Notes under the pieces: model-generated
Databases searched by the model: none
What the model saw: the letters and a program-made list of their open reading frames with translations, nothing else
Told to the model about the DNA's origin: nothing
Program-made: the position numbers and the translations under genes
Shown: positions 1 through 7,225 of the stretch, piece by piece
Layout: each line of letters starts with the position of its first letter
Numbering within the stretch: position 1 is the first letter of the stretch
Assembly: GCA_027068245.1 (NCBI GenBank)
Contig: JAMOUF010000034.1
Location: forward strand, 1-16,174
Source of the DNA: Campylobacterales bacterium
Lineage (GTDB): Bacteria > Campylobacterota > Campylobacteria > Campylobacterales > Nitratiruptoraceae
Direction: 5' to 3'
DNA: 16,174 nt

Positions 1-228
1 ATCATCCGGATTGAATAAAATCTCTTTAATCTTTTGGGGATTGATGATTGTGTAGCAACCCTTTTGATAAAATTCAAACTTCACTCCAAGCCTTTTTTCA
101 AGGTCTTTTTTATACCGTTGGACCGTTTTTGTGCTTACATCCAGCAGATAGCTGAGTTCGTTTATGCAAAACTTGCCGTTTTTTGCCAAAAAATCCAAAA
201 AATCCAAAAATTTATCCGTTTTAGACAT
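1..228 (-). CDS. Helix-turn-helix transcriptional regulator, N-terminal part (WYL/DeoR-type), runs off the window
   Basis: An open frame of 76 codons begins at an ATG at 226-228 and stays open to base 1, so only the N-terminus is present. Seen: an amphipathic start (MSKTDKFLDFLDFLAKNGKF), then a helix-turn-helix with the pattern INELSYLLDVSTKTVQRYKKDLE at residues 22-44, then a wing-like stretch ending GCYTI near residue 62. The 'VS-x-x-T-hQR' recognition helix followed by a strand with G-x-Y is the usual opening of DeoR-like and WYL-domain regulators. The WYL ligand-sensing domain, if present, would lie outside the window. The purine-rich AAAGAGAG upstream is a usable ribosome site. The gene lies 82 bp downstream of the CARF-nuclease gene on the same strand. 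WYL regulators are often found beside CRISPR-Cas and other defence genes, so control of that locus is a reasonable inference, but not shown. The start of the gene contains a 9-bp in-frame repeat. Confidence 0.72.
   Translation of the reverse strand, partial: MSKTDKFLDFLDFLAKNGKFCINELSYLLDVSTKTVQRYKKDLEKRLGVKFEFYQKGCYTIINPQKIKEILFNPDD
190..207. repeat. Short 9-bp tandem repeat inside the HTH gene
   Basis: On the plus strand the unit AAAAAATCC occurs at least twice in a row, with a partial further copy. On the coding strand it encodes repeated Leu-Asp-Phe. The unit length is a multiple of three, so copy-number change would lengthen or shorten the N-terminal helix without a frameshift. Confidence 0.5.
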
Positions 229-259
229 TTTTTTCTCTCTTTAAATTTATCTTTTTGAG

Positions 260-265
260 ATTATC
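260..265 (-). promoter_or_regulatory. Possible -10 box for the HTH regulator gene
   Basis: The minus strand reads TGTGATAATCT here. GATAAT is one base from TATAAT and is preceded by an extended-10-like TG. It lies about 32 bases upstream of the ATG. No good -35 hexamer is visible, which is common in Campylobacterota promoters. It would allow the regulator to be transcribed separately from the CARF gene. Confidence 0.35.
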
Positions 266-310
266 ACATATTTTTTTATTTTTGCGTCTGTTTCTGTCTT
301 TTTGAATATT

Positions 311-1558
311 TTACAACTCCAGTTTTGTAAGTTTGTCTATTTTGAAATTTGTCAGAAGCTGCTGATAGTTTTTTGGGCCAAGGATATTTTCCTCAAGCCT
401 TATTGGCAGGTTCAGATAGTAAAACTCAGGTTCGATACCGTAAGATTTTATATCTCTTTTGAATTTTTTCAGATTTTTGTAATCCGCGTTTTTCGTATCG
501 AACTCAAGGCCGTAAAAAATCACCACATATTTGGAGAGTCTCTTTTTATATCTTCTTATCGCATTAAGCTGTTTTTTGAAAAACTGCCCTTTCAAAGGGG
601 CGAGTTTATAAAAATAACTTAATGGTTTCACCTCTATCCACAAATATTCATCTTTGTTTTCCAGCATTATGTCTATATCGCTGATTTTCTTACCATTAGA
701 GGAGATGATATCTTTTCCCCTCTCTACCCTCTCATAAGTGAAATTCAAAAAGTTTTTGTTCTTTTTGTTCCAGAAATACTCAAACAGAATGTATTCCATA
801 AAATATCCCAAAATCGAGCGGTTAAGCATCTTCTTTTCTACGGCGTATTTGGCGATTTTGCCTAATGGTGTGAGAGTATTGTCTTTTAAAAGCCCCTCTT
901 TTTCCAGGTAGCTATTTATTTTGGGATTGCCAAACCCGTTTTGGAAGGCCAGATATGGATACAAAAGTTCCAAAAGGCCCCTGTCGAACTCCACCGGTAG
1001 AGGTTTTATCCTAATGAGGCGGTTATCTTCTCCTTCAAAGTCATATACAATCTCACAGTCGAAAATCTGGGCTATGGTGGAGAAATATGGTATTACGCCT
1101 TTATATCCGCCGGTTATATTGAAACTGATTTGGCTTTTGTCATCTTTTATTATCTCAAACAGCAAATCCAGAAGATTGGATATGCCGGACTGGAAAATTT
1201 GGGAGTTTTTCATAGAGAGGTTTTTCGCCACCTTTATAGAGGTTTTTTTGGCGTTGTCCGGAAATCTCTTTTTGAAAAATCTTTCCAACACTCTCCCTAC
1301 AAGATAAGTGGAAAGGGAGTCCGAGGCTAAAAAAAAGAGCTCGTAATCTCCTTTTTTCAGCATTTGGCACAAAGTGGCGCTCTCCGCACTCTTTTCGCAG
1401 TTATCGAACCAGTTGGATATTTCCTTTTCCAACTTTATCAGCTCATCTTTGTAATCTTCTTTATCCGAATAGGGCAGATTCAAAAAAACCGGCCATTGCC
1501 GGGGTCCGAAATAGTGTCTTAGAAGCGATGTGCCAAGTGTCGTGATAACTTTATCCAT
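311..1558 (-). CDS. CARF-domain / PD-(D/E)XK nuclease, CRISPR-associated (APE2256-type CARF; Card1/Can2-like layout)
   Basis: A 415-residue protein predicted to be a nuclease switched on by cyclic oligoadenylate from a type III CRISPR system. Domains in order: an N-terminal CARF fold, with the opening strand and loop ITTLGTSLL at residues 5-13 and the second ligand-pocket motif NITGGYKGVIPY at 147-158, both typical of the APE2256/Csm6 CARF group; a winged-helix-like segment around 205-245 (EKEGLLKDNTLTPLGK); then a C-terminal restriction-endonuclease fold with E255 or E260, D294/D296 in SDIDIML and E309-V-K311 in WIEVK, giving the D-x12-ExK signature of PD-(D/E)XK enzymes. No HEPN R-x4-6-H motif was found, so a Csm6-type RNase is unlikely. 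The start is set at ATG 1558 because GGAAGGCGGAG precedes it and the conserved CARF strand follows at once. An in-frame ATG at 1648 lacks a ribosome site and would overlap promoter elements. No cas genes or array are visible nearby. It could instead be a ring nuclease-like regulator. Confidence 0.82.
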   Translation of the reverse strand: MDKVITTLGTSLLRHYFGPRQWPVFLNLPYSDKEDYKDELIKLEKEISNWFDNCEKSAESATLCQMLKKGDYELFFLASDSLSTYLVGRVLERFFKKRFPDNAKKTSIKVAKNLSMKNSQIFQSGISNLLDLLFEIIKDDKSQISFNITGGYKGVIPYFSTIAQIFDCEIVYDFEGEDNRLIRIKPLPVEFDRGLLELLYPYLAFQNGFGNPKINSYLEKEGLLKDNTLTPLGKIAKYAVEKKMLNRSILGYFMEYILFEYFWNKKNKNFLNFTYERVERGKDIISSNGKKISDIDIMLENKDEYLWIEVKPLSYFYKLAPLKGQFFKKQLNAIRRYKKRLSKYVVIFYGLEFDTKNADYKNLKKFKRDIKSYGIEPEFYYLNLPIRLEENILGPKNYQQLLTNFKIDKLTKLEL

Positions 1559-1582
1559 ACTCCGCCTTCCCGGTTTTTCATA

Positions 1583-1588
1583 ATTATA
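1583..1588 (-). promoter_or_regulatory. -10 box of the CARF-nuclease promoter
   Basis: The minus strand reads TTTACATATAATTATG, with a perfect TATAAT at 1588-1583, about 25 bases upstream of the chosen ATG at 1558. The predicted RNA would have a leader of under 20 bases carrying the GGCGGAG ribosome site. No clear -35 is seen. The match supports the downstream start choice. Confidence 0.55.
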
Positions 1589-1636
1589 TGTAAATAGTTT
1601 TAATTTTGCTTTACGCCCTCTTATGCGGGTTGATGG

Positions 1637-1642
1637 TATAAT
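1637..1642 (+). promoter_or_regulatory. -10 box of the DUF389 gene promoter
   Basis: A perfect TATAAT lies 22 bases upstream of the ATG at 1665. TTACGC about 20 bases further upstream is only a weak -35. It faces away from the promoter of the CARF gene in the same 106-bp spacer, so the two genes are divergently transcribed and could share control. Confidence 0.5.
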
Positions 1643-1664
1643 TGGCATTTAAAAAGGCTTTTGT

Positions 1665-3461
1665 ATGTTATATCTTTTGTATGACAGCGATCTGATAACC
1701 CCTCAAAGCCTTAAAAGCTATGCCCTGCTTATACGCCAAAAGTTTGGCAAAGTTCCGATAAAAAAGGAGTTTAGAAAAAACTTCACCGATTTTGAGGATG
1801 AGGCGATTATATTTATCTACGCCAAAGAGAGTGATATCAAAAGGTGGATAGAGGCTGCGAGGCAGAAGAAATTCACCATATTTTTCATTCCAAACGACAA
1901 ATCGAAAAATCTGCAAAAAATTTTTAAAATCCCCTCCTCATTTGAAAAATATCTAAATGAACACACTTTCGTCTCCCACCTGACTTTCTTTAACGACACT
2001 CTTATTTTAAATAGAGCCGTCATAGCCAAAGAGAGCTGGATAGAGAGCCAAAACCTTTTAAAATCATTTATGAAAAACATCTTCAACATCAAACTTTTCA
2101 AACTCAACATATCAGTCAACGACAAACAGATAAAGAGCGCGGCTTTGATGATAGAGGCCTCGAACGAATATGTATTCAAAGTAATGGGATATCCTTTTTT
2201 CCAGGACACCGGCAGCTGTGACCGTTCGGCTGTCATCGTGTATGCGCCCACCTCTATCATAGAGGCTTTTAAACTGAAGTTTCATCTGATGAAAAAACCC
2301 GTCTTGCCAAAGGGAGTGGGCGTAATAAAAAGCAAAACGGTTACATTGCAAAGCGAGGATGAACTGAGCGTTGTTTTGGACGGGGAGAAGTTTCCATTTG
2401 AAAAAAGAGCGGTTATTAAGACCCAAAACACAAACCTTCATATAGCATCCGGATGGGAGGGGTGCCAGCCAAGCCAAAAGGACTCCATCCGGATAGATAC
2501 CCTGCCAAAAGACGAGGAGCTGATAGAGTTCTATACCAAAAAGAGCCTGCCGCTGCTGCCAATAGCCAGCGAGGAACAGTTTGCCGCGCTTTTTAAAAAG
2601 ATAAGAGAAAACGCCAAAATCAACCCCGTCTATATGACGCTGCTTATAATAAGCGTGCTTATGGCAACCATCGGGCTTTTTCAAAACTCCGCCCCAACCA
2701 TAATAGGCGCTATGATTTTGGCTCCTTTGATGGCTCCGATAATCTCCTTTTCCATGGGAGTTGTCAGGTTTGAGAAATCTCTTATGGCACGGAGCCTCAA
2801 AACCATATCCGTATCGGTATTTACGGGCCTTTCTTTATCGACCATGTTCGCCTTTTTGCTCCCATACAGACACGTAACCGAGCAGATGGCTTTGAGGATG
2901 AATCCCACGCTTTTGGATCTGGCGGTGGCTATTTTGGCGGGTATCGCCGGCGGATACGGATACGCCAACTCTAAAGTGGGCGAATCCTTGGCAGGAGTAG
3001 CTATTGCCGTGGCACTGGTGCCGCCTCTGTGCGTTGCTGGAATCGGGCTTGGATGGATGGATATGGATATGTTCTGGCAGGCTTTTTTGCTGTTTTTCGC
3101 CAACATCGTAGGTATCGCATTTGCCGCCGGGACGGTATTTTATCTTTTAGGATTCGCCTCCAGCCGCTATGTGGCCGCGGCTTTCATACTTAAGATATCT
3201 ATGATACTCGTAATAATCTTTCCACTTTATATCTCAACCCAAAACTTCTTTTTATATGAGAGGATTTACGATGAGATAAGCCGGGTTAAATACCATCAGG
3301 TGGAGCTTAAAATCGATTCGGTATATACAAAAGAGGGGAAAATCTATGTAGAGATAGAGCTTGCGGCAAAGGATGAGGCCGCAGCCCGGAAGGCCGCGCA
3401 AACTTTGAAAAAGAGATTTCCGGATCTGAATTTCGTCGTAATTTATAAAAAAATAGTCTAA
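1665..3461 (+). CDS. DUF389 (TIGR00341-type) membrane protein fused to a degenerate lipid-kinase-like N-terminal domain
   Basis: 598 residues; the molecular function of the family is not established. The membrane half (about 318-525) carries the DUF389 hallmarks: NSAPTIIGAMILAPLMAPI at 341-359 and GVAIAVALVPPLCVAGI at 444-460, with roughly five to six hydrophobic segments. A small soluble C-terminal domain (about 535-598) follows. The N-terminal 265 residues resemble a diacylglycerol/sphingosine kinase (YegS-type) fold. IFFIPNDKSKNLQKIFKIP at 72-90 lines up with the family's 'IIPLGTGNDFARxLGIP' segment, and VVLDGE at 236-241 matches the C-terminal beta-sandwich. Where the catalytic GGDGT loop should be, the sequence reads IYAKES (51-56), so kinase activity is not expected. 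This alignment was done by eye. The ATG at 1665 has only a weak AAAAAGG ribosome site. It is the only plus-strand gene and is convergent with purL, with 8 bp between them. Confidence 0.8.
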   Translation: MLYLLYDSDLITPQSLKSYALLIRQKFGKVPIKKEFRKNFTDFEDEAIIFIYAKESDIKRWIEAARQKKFTIFFIPNDKSKNLQKIFKIPSSFEKYLNEHTFVSHLTFFNDTLILNRAVIAKESWIESQNLLKSFMKNIFNIKLFKLNISVNDKQIKSAALMIEASNEYVFKVMGYPFFQDTGSCDRSAVIVYAPTSIIEAFKLKFHLMKKPVLPKGVGVIKSKTVTLQSEDELSVVLDGEKFPFEKRAVIKTQNTNLHIASGWEGCQPSQKDSIRIDTLPKDEELIEFYTKKSLPLLPIASEEQFAALFKKIRENAKINPVYMTLLIISVLMATIGLFQNSAPTIIGAMILAPLMAPIISFSMGVVRFEKSLMARSLKTISVSVFTGLSLSTMFAFLLPYRHVTEQMALRMNPTLLDLAVAILAGIAGGYGYANSKVGESLAGVAIAVALVPPLCVAGIGLGWMDMDMFWQAFLLFFANIVGIAFAAGTVFYLLGFASSRYVAAAFILKISMILVIIFPLYISTQNFFLYERIYDEISRVKYHQVELKIDSVYTKEGKIYVEIELAAKDEAAARKAAQTLKKRFPDLNFVVIYKKIV

Positions 3462-3485
3462 AGAGAGGGTCAGATATCCCTCTCT
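3462..3485 (-). terminator. Intrinsic terminator of purL, enclosing its stop codon
   Basis: A perfect 8-bp inverted repeat, AGAGAGGG / CCCTCTCT, surrounds an 8-base loop. On the minus strand it is followed by TTTAGACTATTTTTTT, so it reads as a terminator for purL rather than for the convergent DUF389 gene, since the plus strand has no T-run after it. The purL TGA (3470-3472) lies in the loop and the 5' arm lies in the last codons. Confidence 0.6.
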
Positions 3486-5677
3486 ATCTCCTCTTTGAAC
3501 CTGTTGAAATATATACTTTTAAGCTTTTCAATATCCATATCTATATCGCAGAGTTTAAACTCCTTTCCGCCAACGGTGCCAAGCGGAACTACATGGATGC
3601 CTATCTCGTTTGCCAGCTCCTCCAAAGCGTGCATATTTTTTGGCTCTATCTCCACCAGCGCGCGGCTGAAGGTTTCGCTGAAAATCTCTCTGCTGTCTTC
3701 AAAACAGAAATTTCCCAAAAACCCTTTGCCAGAAACCGCCGCCATCTTTGCCAAAGCCATGGCTATACCGCCGCTTCCCACATCTTTGGCCGCTTTTAAA
3801 AGCCCTCTTTTGTTCGCCTCTATGACGAACTTCCAAAGTTTTAGCTCCTTTTCGTAGTCGATTTTGGGAAGCTCTCCGGCAACTTTGCCAAAAAGCTCTT
3901 TTAAGTAAAGACTTCCCCCAAACTCTTTTTGGGTATCGCCTACGATATAGACTATATCTTCCTCATCCTGAAAGACGCTTGGCAAAACTTTGTTCTCATC
4001 CTCGTTCACTCCCACCATGGCGATGGTTGGCGTGGGATAGACGCTTACGCCGTTGGTCTCGTTGTATAGGCTCACGTTTCCGCTAACCACAGGAGTGTTT
4101 AGGGCCTTACAGGCCTCTTTGATGCCTTCGGTGCCCTGGGCGAACTGCCACATAACCTCGGGATTTTCCGGATTGCCGTAGTTTAGGCAGTCCGTTATCG
4201 CAAGCGGCTGGGCCCCACTCATTGCCACGTTTCTGCCTGCGGCCATCACGGCCGCCGCCGCTCCGCCTTTTGGGTCGATGTAGCAGTATCTTGGGTTGCA
4301 CTTGCTGCTCATAGCCAAAGCCTTTTTGTTCTCTTTTACCCGTATGACGCTCGCATCCAGCGTTCCTGGATGTTTTACGGTGTTTGTCTGCACCATCGAG
4401 TCGTACTGCTCGTAAACCCAGGCCTTGTCCGCCACCTCCAGGCTTTTTAGAAGTTTCTCGAAAGCCTCCTGGTTATCCACATGGGGAACCGTGTCGATGG
4501 AGGTCTCTTTTATGTAGTCCAGATACTCGGGCCTTTTGGTTGGCCTGTCAAGCTCCGGGGCCTCTTCGCTTACGGGAGCCACCGGGATGTCGGCTACCTT
4601 CTGGCCATGCCAAAAAAGCTCCATCCGGCCCGTATCGGTAACCTCGCCTATAACAGCAGCGTCCAAATCCCATTTTCTAAATATCTCCATCAGTTTCTCT
4701 TCCGTTCCCTTTTTGGCGCATATAAGCATCCTCTCCTGGGATTCGCTAAGCATCAACTCATATGGGGTCATCCCCTCCTCTCTCATGGGAACCTTGTCAA
4801 GATACATCCTCATACCGCTTCCGGCCCGTCCTGCCATCTCGAAACTGCTGGATGTAAGGCCAGCTGCCCCCATATCCTGTATGCCTACCACATAGTCGGT
4901 CTTAAAAAGCTCCATACAGGCTTCAAGCAGCAGTTTTTCGGTAAAAGGGTCACCAACCTGCACCGTGGGCCTTAGGCTTTTGGATTCCTCCGTAAAGCTG
5001 TCGCTGCTCATCACCGCTCCGCCAAGGCCATCACGGCCCGTTTTGCTTCCCACATAGATAACAGGGTTTCCAACTCCCTCGGCCCTTCCGTAAAAAATCT
5101 CGTCCTTTTTACAAATCCCGAGGCTAAAAGCGTTTACCAGGATGTTTCCGTTGTAGCACTCCTCAAAGCTCATCTCGCCGCCAATGGTAGGAACCCCCAC
5201 GCAGTTGCCATATCCGCCAATTCCTGCAACCACGCCTCTTACCAGGTATCTTTGGTGAGCCCCCACTTCATCATCTCTTTTTACATCCCCAAATCTAAGG
5301 GCGTTAAGGTTGGCTACGGGCCTTGCGCCCATGGTAAAGACGTCTCTTAATATTCCGCCAACACCCGTGGCGGCTCCCTGGTATGGCTCTATGAAGCTTG
5401 GGTGGTTGTGGCTCTCCATCTTGAAAACAGCGGCCATCCCCTCCCCTATGTCTATGACGCCGGCGTTCTCTCCCGGGCCCTGGATAACCCAGGGAGCTTC
5501 TGTGGGAAAACCTTTTAGGTATTTTTTGCTCGATTTGTAGCTGCAGTGCTCGCTCCACATGGCGCTGAATATCCCTATCTCCACCAGGTTGGGCTCTCTT
5601 CCCAAAATCTTTTTTATATGTTCGTAATCTTCCATCGTCAGTTTATGGGCTTTTAAAATCTCCTGTAAATTCTCCAT
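3470..5677 (-). CDS. purL: Phosphoribosylformylglycinamidine synthase subunit PurL
   Basis: 735 residues, the length of the small PurL that works with separate PurS and PurQ. It converts FGAR to FGAM with ATP and ammonia channelled from PurQ, the fourth step of purine synthesis, in the cytosol. Seen: [19 protein letters not shown] at 36-54 with the conserved His44; [25 protein letters not shown] at about 88-112, the core AIRS-type ATP-binding signature; a second AIRS-like half containing [10 protein letters not shown]; and the glycine-rich [15 protein letters not shown] near the end. There is no glutaminase domain, as expected. The ATG at 5677 has AAAGG eight bases upstream. It is the last gene of a minus-strand run, 49 bp after the transporter gene; neither purS nor purQ is adjacent. 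Base composition is visibly richer in G+C than at the left end of the window. Confidence 0.97.
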   Translation of the reverse strand: MENLQEILKAHKLTMEDYEHIKKILGREPNLVEIGIFSAMWSEHCSYKSSKKYLKGFPTEAPWVIQGPGENAGVIDIGEGMAAVFKMESHNHPSFIEPYQGAATGVGGILRDVFTMGARPVANLNALRFGDVKRDDEVGAHQRYLVRGVVAGIGGYGNCVGVPTIGGEMSFEECYNGNILVNAFSLGICKKDEIFYGRAEGVGNPVIYVGSKTGRDGLGGAVMSSDSFTEESKSLRPTVQVGDPFTEKLLLEACMELFKTDYVVGIQDMGAAGLTSSSFEMAGRAGSGMRMYLDKVPMREEGMTPYELMLSESQERMLICAKKGTEEKLMEIFRKWDLDAAVIGEVTDTGRMELFWHGQKVADIPVAPVSEEAPELDRPTKRPEYLDYIKETSIDTVPHVDNQEAFEKLLKSLEVADKAWVYEQYDSMVQTNTVKHPGTLDASVIRVKENKKALAMSSKCNPRYCYIDPKGGAAAAVMAAGRNVAMSGAQPLAITDCLNYGNPENPEVMWQFAQGTEGIKEACKALNTPVVSGNVSLYNETNGVSVYPTPTIAMVGVNEDENKVLPSVFQDEEDIVYIVGDTQKEFGGSLYLKELFGKVAGELPKIDYEKELKLWKFVIEANKRGLLKAAKDVGSGGIAMALAKMAAVSGKGFLGNFCFEDSREIFSETFSRALVEIEPKNMHALEELANEIGIHVVPLGTVGGKEFKLCDIDMDIEKLKSIYFNRFKEEIERDI

Positions 5678-5701
5678 AACAAGCCTTTATATTTTTTTAA
5701 T

Positions 5702-5707
5702 ATTGTA
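5702..5707 (-). promoter_or_regulatory. Possible -10 box for purL
   Basis: The minus strand reads CTATACAATATT in the 49-bp gap upstream of purL. TACAAT is one base from TATAAT and would give a leader of roughly 18 bases containing the AAAGG ribosome site. No -35 is evident. purL may equally be read from the upstream genes. Confidence 0.3.
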
Positions 5708-5726
5708 TAGAAAAAAAGATAAAAGT

Positions 5727-6788
5727 TTAATAGTAATATGCAGCTACTCCAACAAAGAGAGCCAGGAAGTTCAAAAGAAGAAATTTCGCCAAAAAACGGC
5801 CCCTATCCCCAAATTTACCGGTATAGAGCCTGTAGGCTATCAAAGAGGCCAAAGAGCCCCAAAGCAGACCGTATCCGCCCACATTTACGCCCCACAAAAG
5901 GGCTTTCCACTCCTGGGTAAACTCTGCCAGCAAAAGTGTGGCCGGAACGTTACTCATAAGCTGGCTTAAAAGCAGGGAGAGAAAGAAGATGTGATGGGGA
6001 TGGTTTAGAACCTGTGAAAAAATCGTTGAGAGGTTGTCGGCTATACCAAAAAAGAGTAAAAAGATTAAAAGAAGCATATAGTCTATCTTTAAAGCCTCCC
6101 TGTTTAGCAGCAAAGAGTAGAAAAAAACCACAAAAGCGGTATAAAGAGGGACAATTTTTATAATCGTCATCACAATCAAAATAAAAAAGAAGAGATATGG
6201 ATAAACCTCTCTTTTTTTTATATGGACGCTAAGGGTTCTTTTTTCATAAACTTTAAAAGGTATTATAGTTGCCGCCGTCATAACAAAAACGAACATAGCC
6301 GCCACGAATGGGGCCATCGTTTTTATAAATTCCAAAAATGACAGGTTGTAGTGCCAGTAGATATAGAGGTTTTGGGGAGAGCCAAAAGGGAAAAGCTCGG
6401 CTCCATTGGCGGTAATAGCCTCCAAAATCACCAGCAGGTCCTTGTTCTTTATATTCAATGCCAGCGTCAATGGCACGACGGTGACGAGCGCAACGTCGTT
6501 TGTAATGAAAGAGGAGATAAAAAAGGTAAGTAGAATCAGTTTGATATGCAAAAACGAGCCCCGCTCCATTTTTGCGGCCAGATATGTTAAAAACCCGCTG
6601 TTCTCAAGGCCTTTGATGGTTATGAAAAACATAGTTAGAATAAAGAGCACCTCCATCTCGTCTTTGGAGATTTGAGGAACCCTTTTTAGATATATCGATG
6701 TGGCAAAAAATATTATAAGGGATAAAAAAAAGAGCCACTCATTATATAAAAACTCCTTAGCTTTGAAGGCATACTTTTTTATATCCAT
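5727..6788 (-). CDS. ArsB/NhaD/SLC13 superfamily ion transporter
   Basis: A 353-residue inner-membrane protein with about ten hydrophobic segments, slightly shorter than most members (about 400-450). Two repeats typical of the ion-transporter superfamily are visible. In the first half, SSFITNDVALVTVVPLTLAL at 92-111 and NGAELFPFGSPQNLYIY at 128-144 match the 'TNDV...P' and 'GS-PQN' substrate-binding hairpins. In the second half, SQLMSNVPATLLL at 275-287 is the matching 'SN-P' motif, followed by GVNVGGYG. These motifs are shared by arsenite pumps, Na+/H+ antiporters of the NhaD type and dicarboxylate/sulfate carriers, so the substrate cannot be read from the sequence. No ars genes are nearby. 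Its ATG lies 15 bp after the small membrane protein gene, with a weak GGATAG ribosome site, so translational coupling is likely. Confidence 0.85.
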   Translation of the reverse strand: MDIKKYAFKAKEFLYNEWLFFLSLIIFFATSIYLKRVPQISKDEMEVLFILTMFFITIKGLENSGFLTYLAAKMERGSFLHIKLILLTFFISSFITNDVALVTVVPLTLALNIKNKDLLVILEAITANGAELFPFGSPQNLYIYWHYNLSFLEFIKTMAPFVAAMFVFVMTAATIIPFKVYEKRTLSVHIKKREVYPYLFFFILIVMTIIKIVPLYTAFVVFFYSLLLNREALKIDYMLLLIFLLFFGIADNLSTIFSQVLNHPHHIFFLSLLLSQLMSNVPATLLLAEFTQEWKALLWGVNVGGYGLLWGSLASLIAYRLYTGKFGDRGRFLAKFLLLNFLALFVGVAAYYY

Positions 6789-6803
6789 AATCTATCCGGA
6801 TAA

Positions 6804-7202
6804 TCAGGAGTTCCACTTTTTTCTAAGCTCTTTTTGCTTTTGAAGATACCTTTTTATCAGCTCATCTTTATCAAAACCGAGTTTTTTCAGACTCTCTTCC
6901 AGGTCCAGGTTCGCCGCTTTCAGGGCCCTTTTAGCGAGCTCTTTGTTTTCGAGTATAAGTGAAGGTTCGATGCCTGTTTTGTAAAGATAGCCAAACATCT
7001 TTTTCAACTCCTCTTCGCTAAAACCCCTGTTATGCATATGGCTTTTAAAAATCTTGTAACGCTCCTTTTTTTTGGTATAAGCAAGATATATAAACCCGGC
7101 TGCTACTGTAAGTATCAGTAGAGCCAGAAAGAGGCTCCCGAAAAATATATTTTGTTCAAAACCGCTTTGGGTGTTGAACCTGAAGTTTTTTAACAGATCC
7201 AT
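6804..7202 (-). CDS. Small membrane-anchored protein of unknown function (resembles the N-terminal part of PilZ-type membrane proteins)
   Basis: 132 residues, not recognised as a named family. A short extracytoplasmic N-terminus is followed by one membrane helix (about 18-42), a KKKER stop-transfer and a charged, helical cytosolic part of about 90 residues. The pattern GFSEEELKKMFGYLYKTGIEPSLILENK (60-87) and the helix ending KKLGFDKDEL (106-115) resemble, from memory, the linker that precedes the PilZ domain in membrane PilZ proteins of Campylobacterota. Here the chain stops before any PilZ barrel, so c-di-GMP binding is not predicted. The start is ATG 7202 with TAGGA seven bases upstream. 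It lies 23 bp downstream of htpX and 15 bp upstream of the transporter gene, so it is probably co-transcribed with both. A partner role for HtpX is possible but is only suggested by position. Confidence 0.72.
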   Translation of the reverse strand: MDLLKNFRFNTQSGFEQNIFFGSLFLALLILTVAAGFIYLAYTKKKERYKIFKSHMHNRGFSEEELKKMFGYLYKTGIEPSLILENKELAKRALKAANLDLEESLKKLGFDKDELIKRYLQKQKELRKKWNS

Positions 7203-7225
7203 TTTTTTCCTATCCGGGCCGACAT

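Noticed and set aside
1559..1648. Longer CARF protein starting at ATG 1648
   Set aside because: No ribosome site; the extra 30 residues are basic and non-family, and would overlap a strong -10 box. The downstream ATG has GGCGGAG and begins the CARF strand.
1..1664. CRISPR array near the CARF gene
   Set aside because: No spaced repeat of 23-40 bases is present in any gap of the window.
4473..4481. Perfect DnaA box TTATCCACA
   Set aside because: Single copy inside purL coding sequence, where it encodes conserved-looking residues; no cluster or AT-rich unwinding region nearby.
4384..4975. Plus-strand open frames within purL
   Set aside because: They are antisense to strongly conserved purL coding sequence and give Pro/Ser/Arg-rich translations without motifs.
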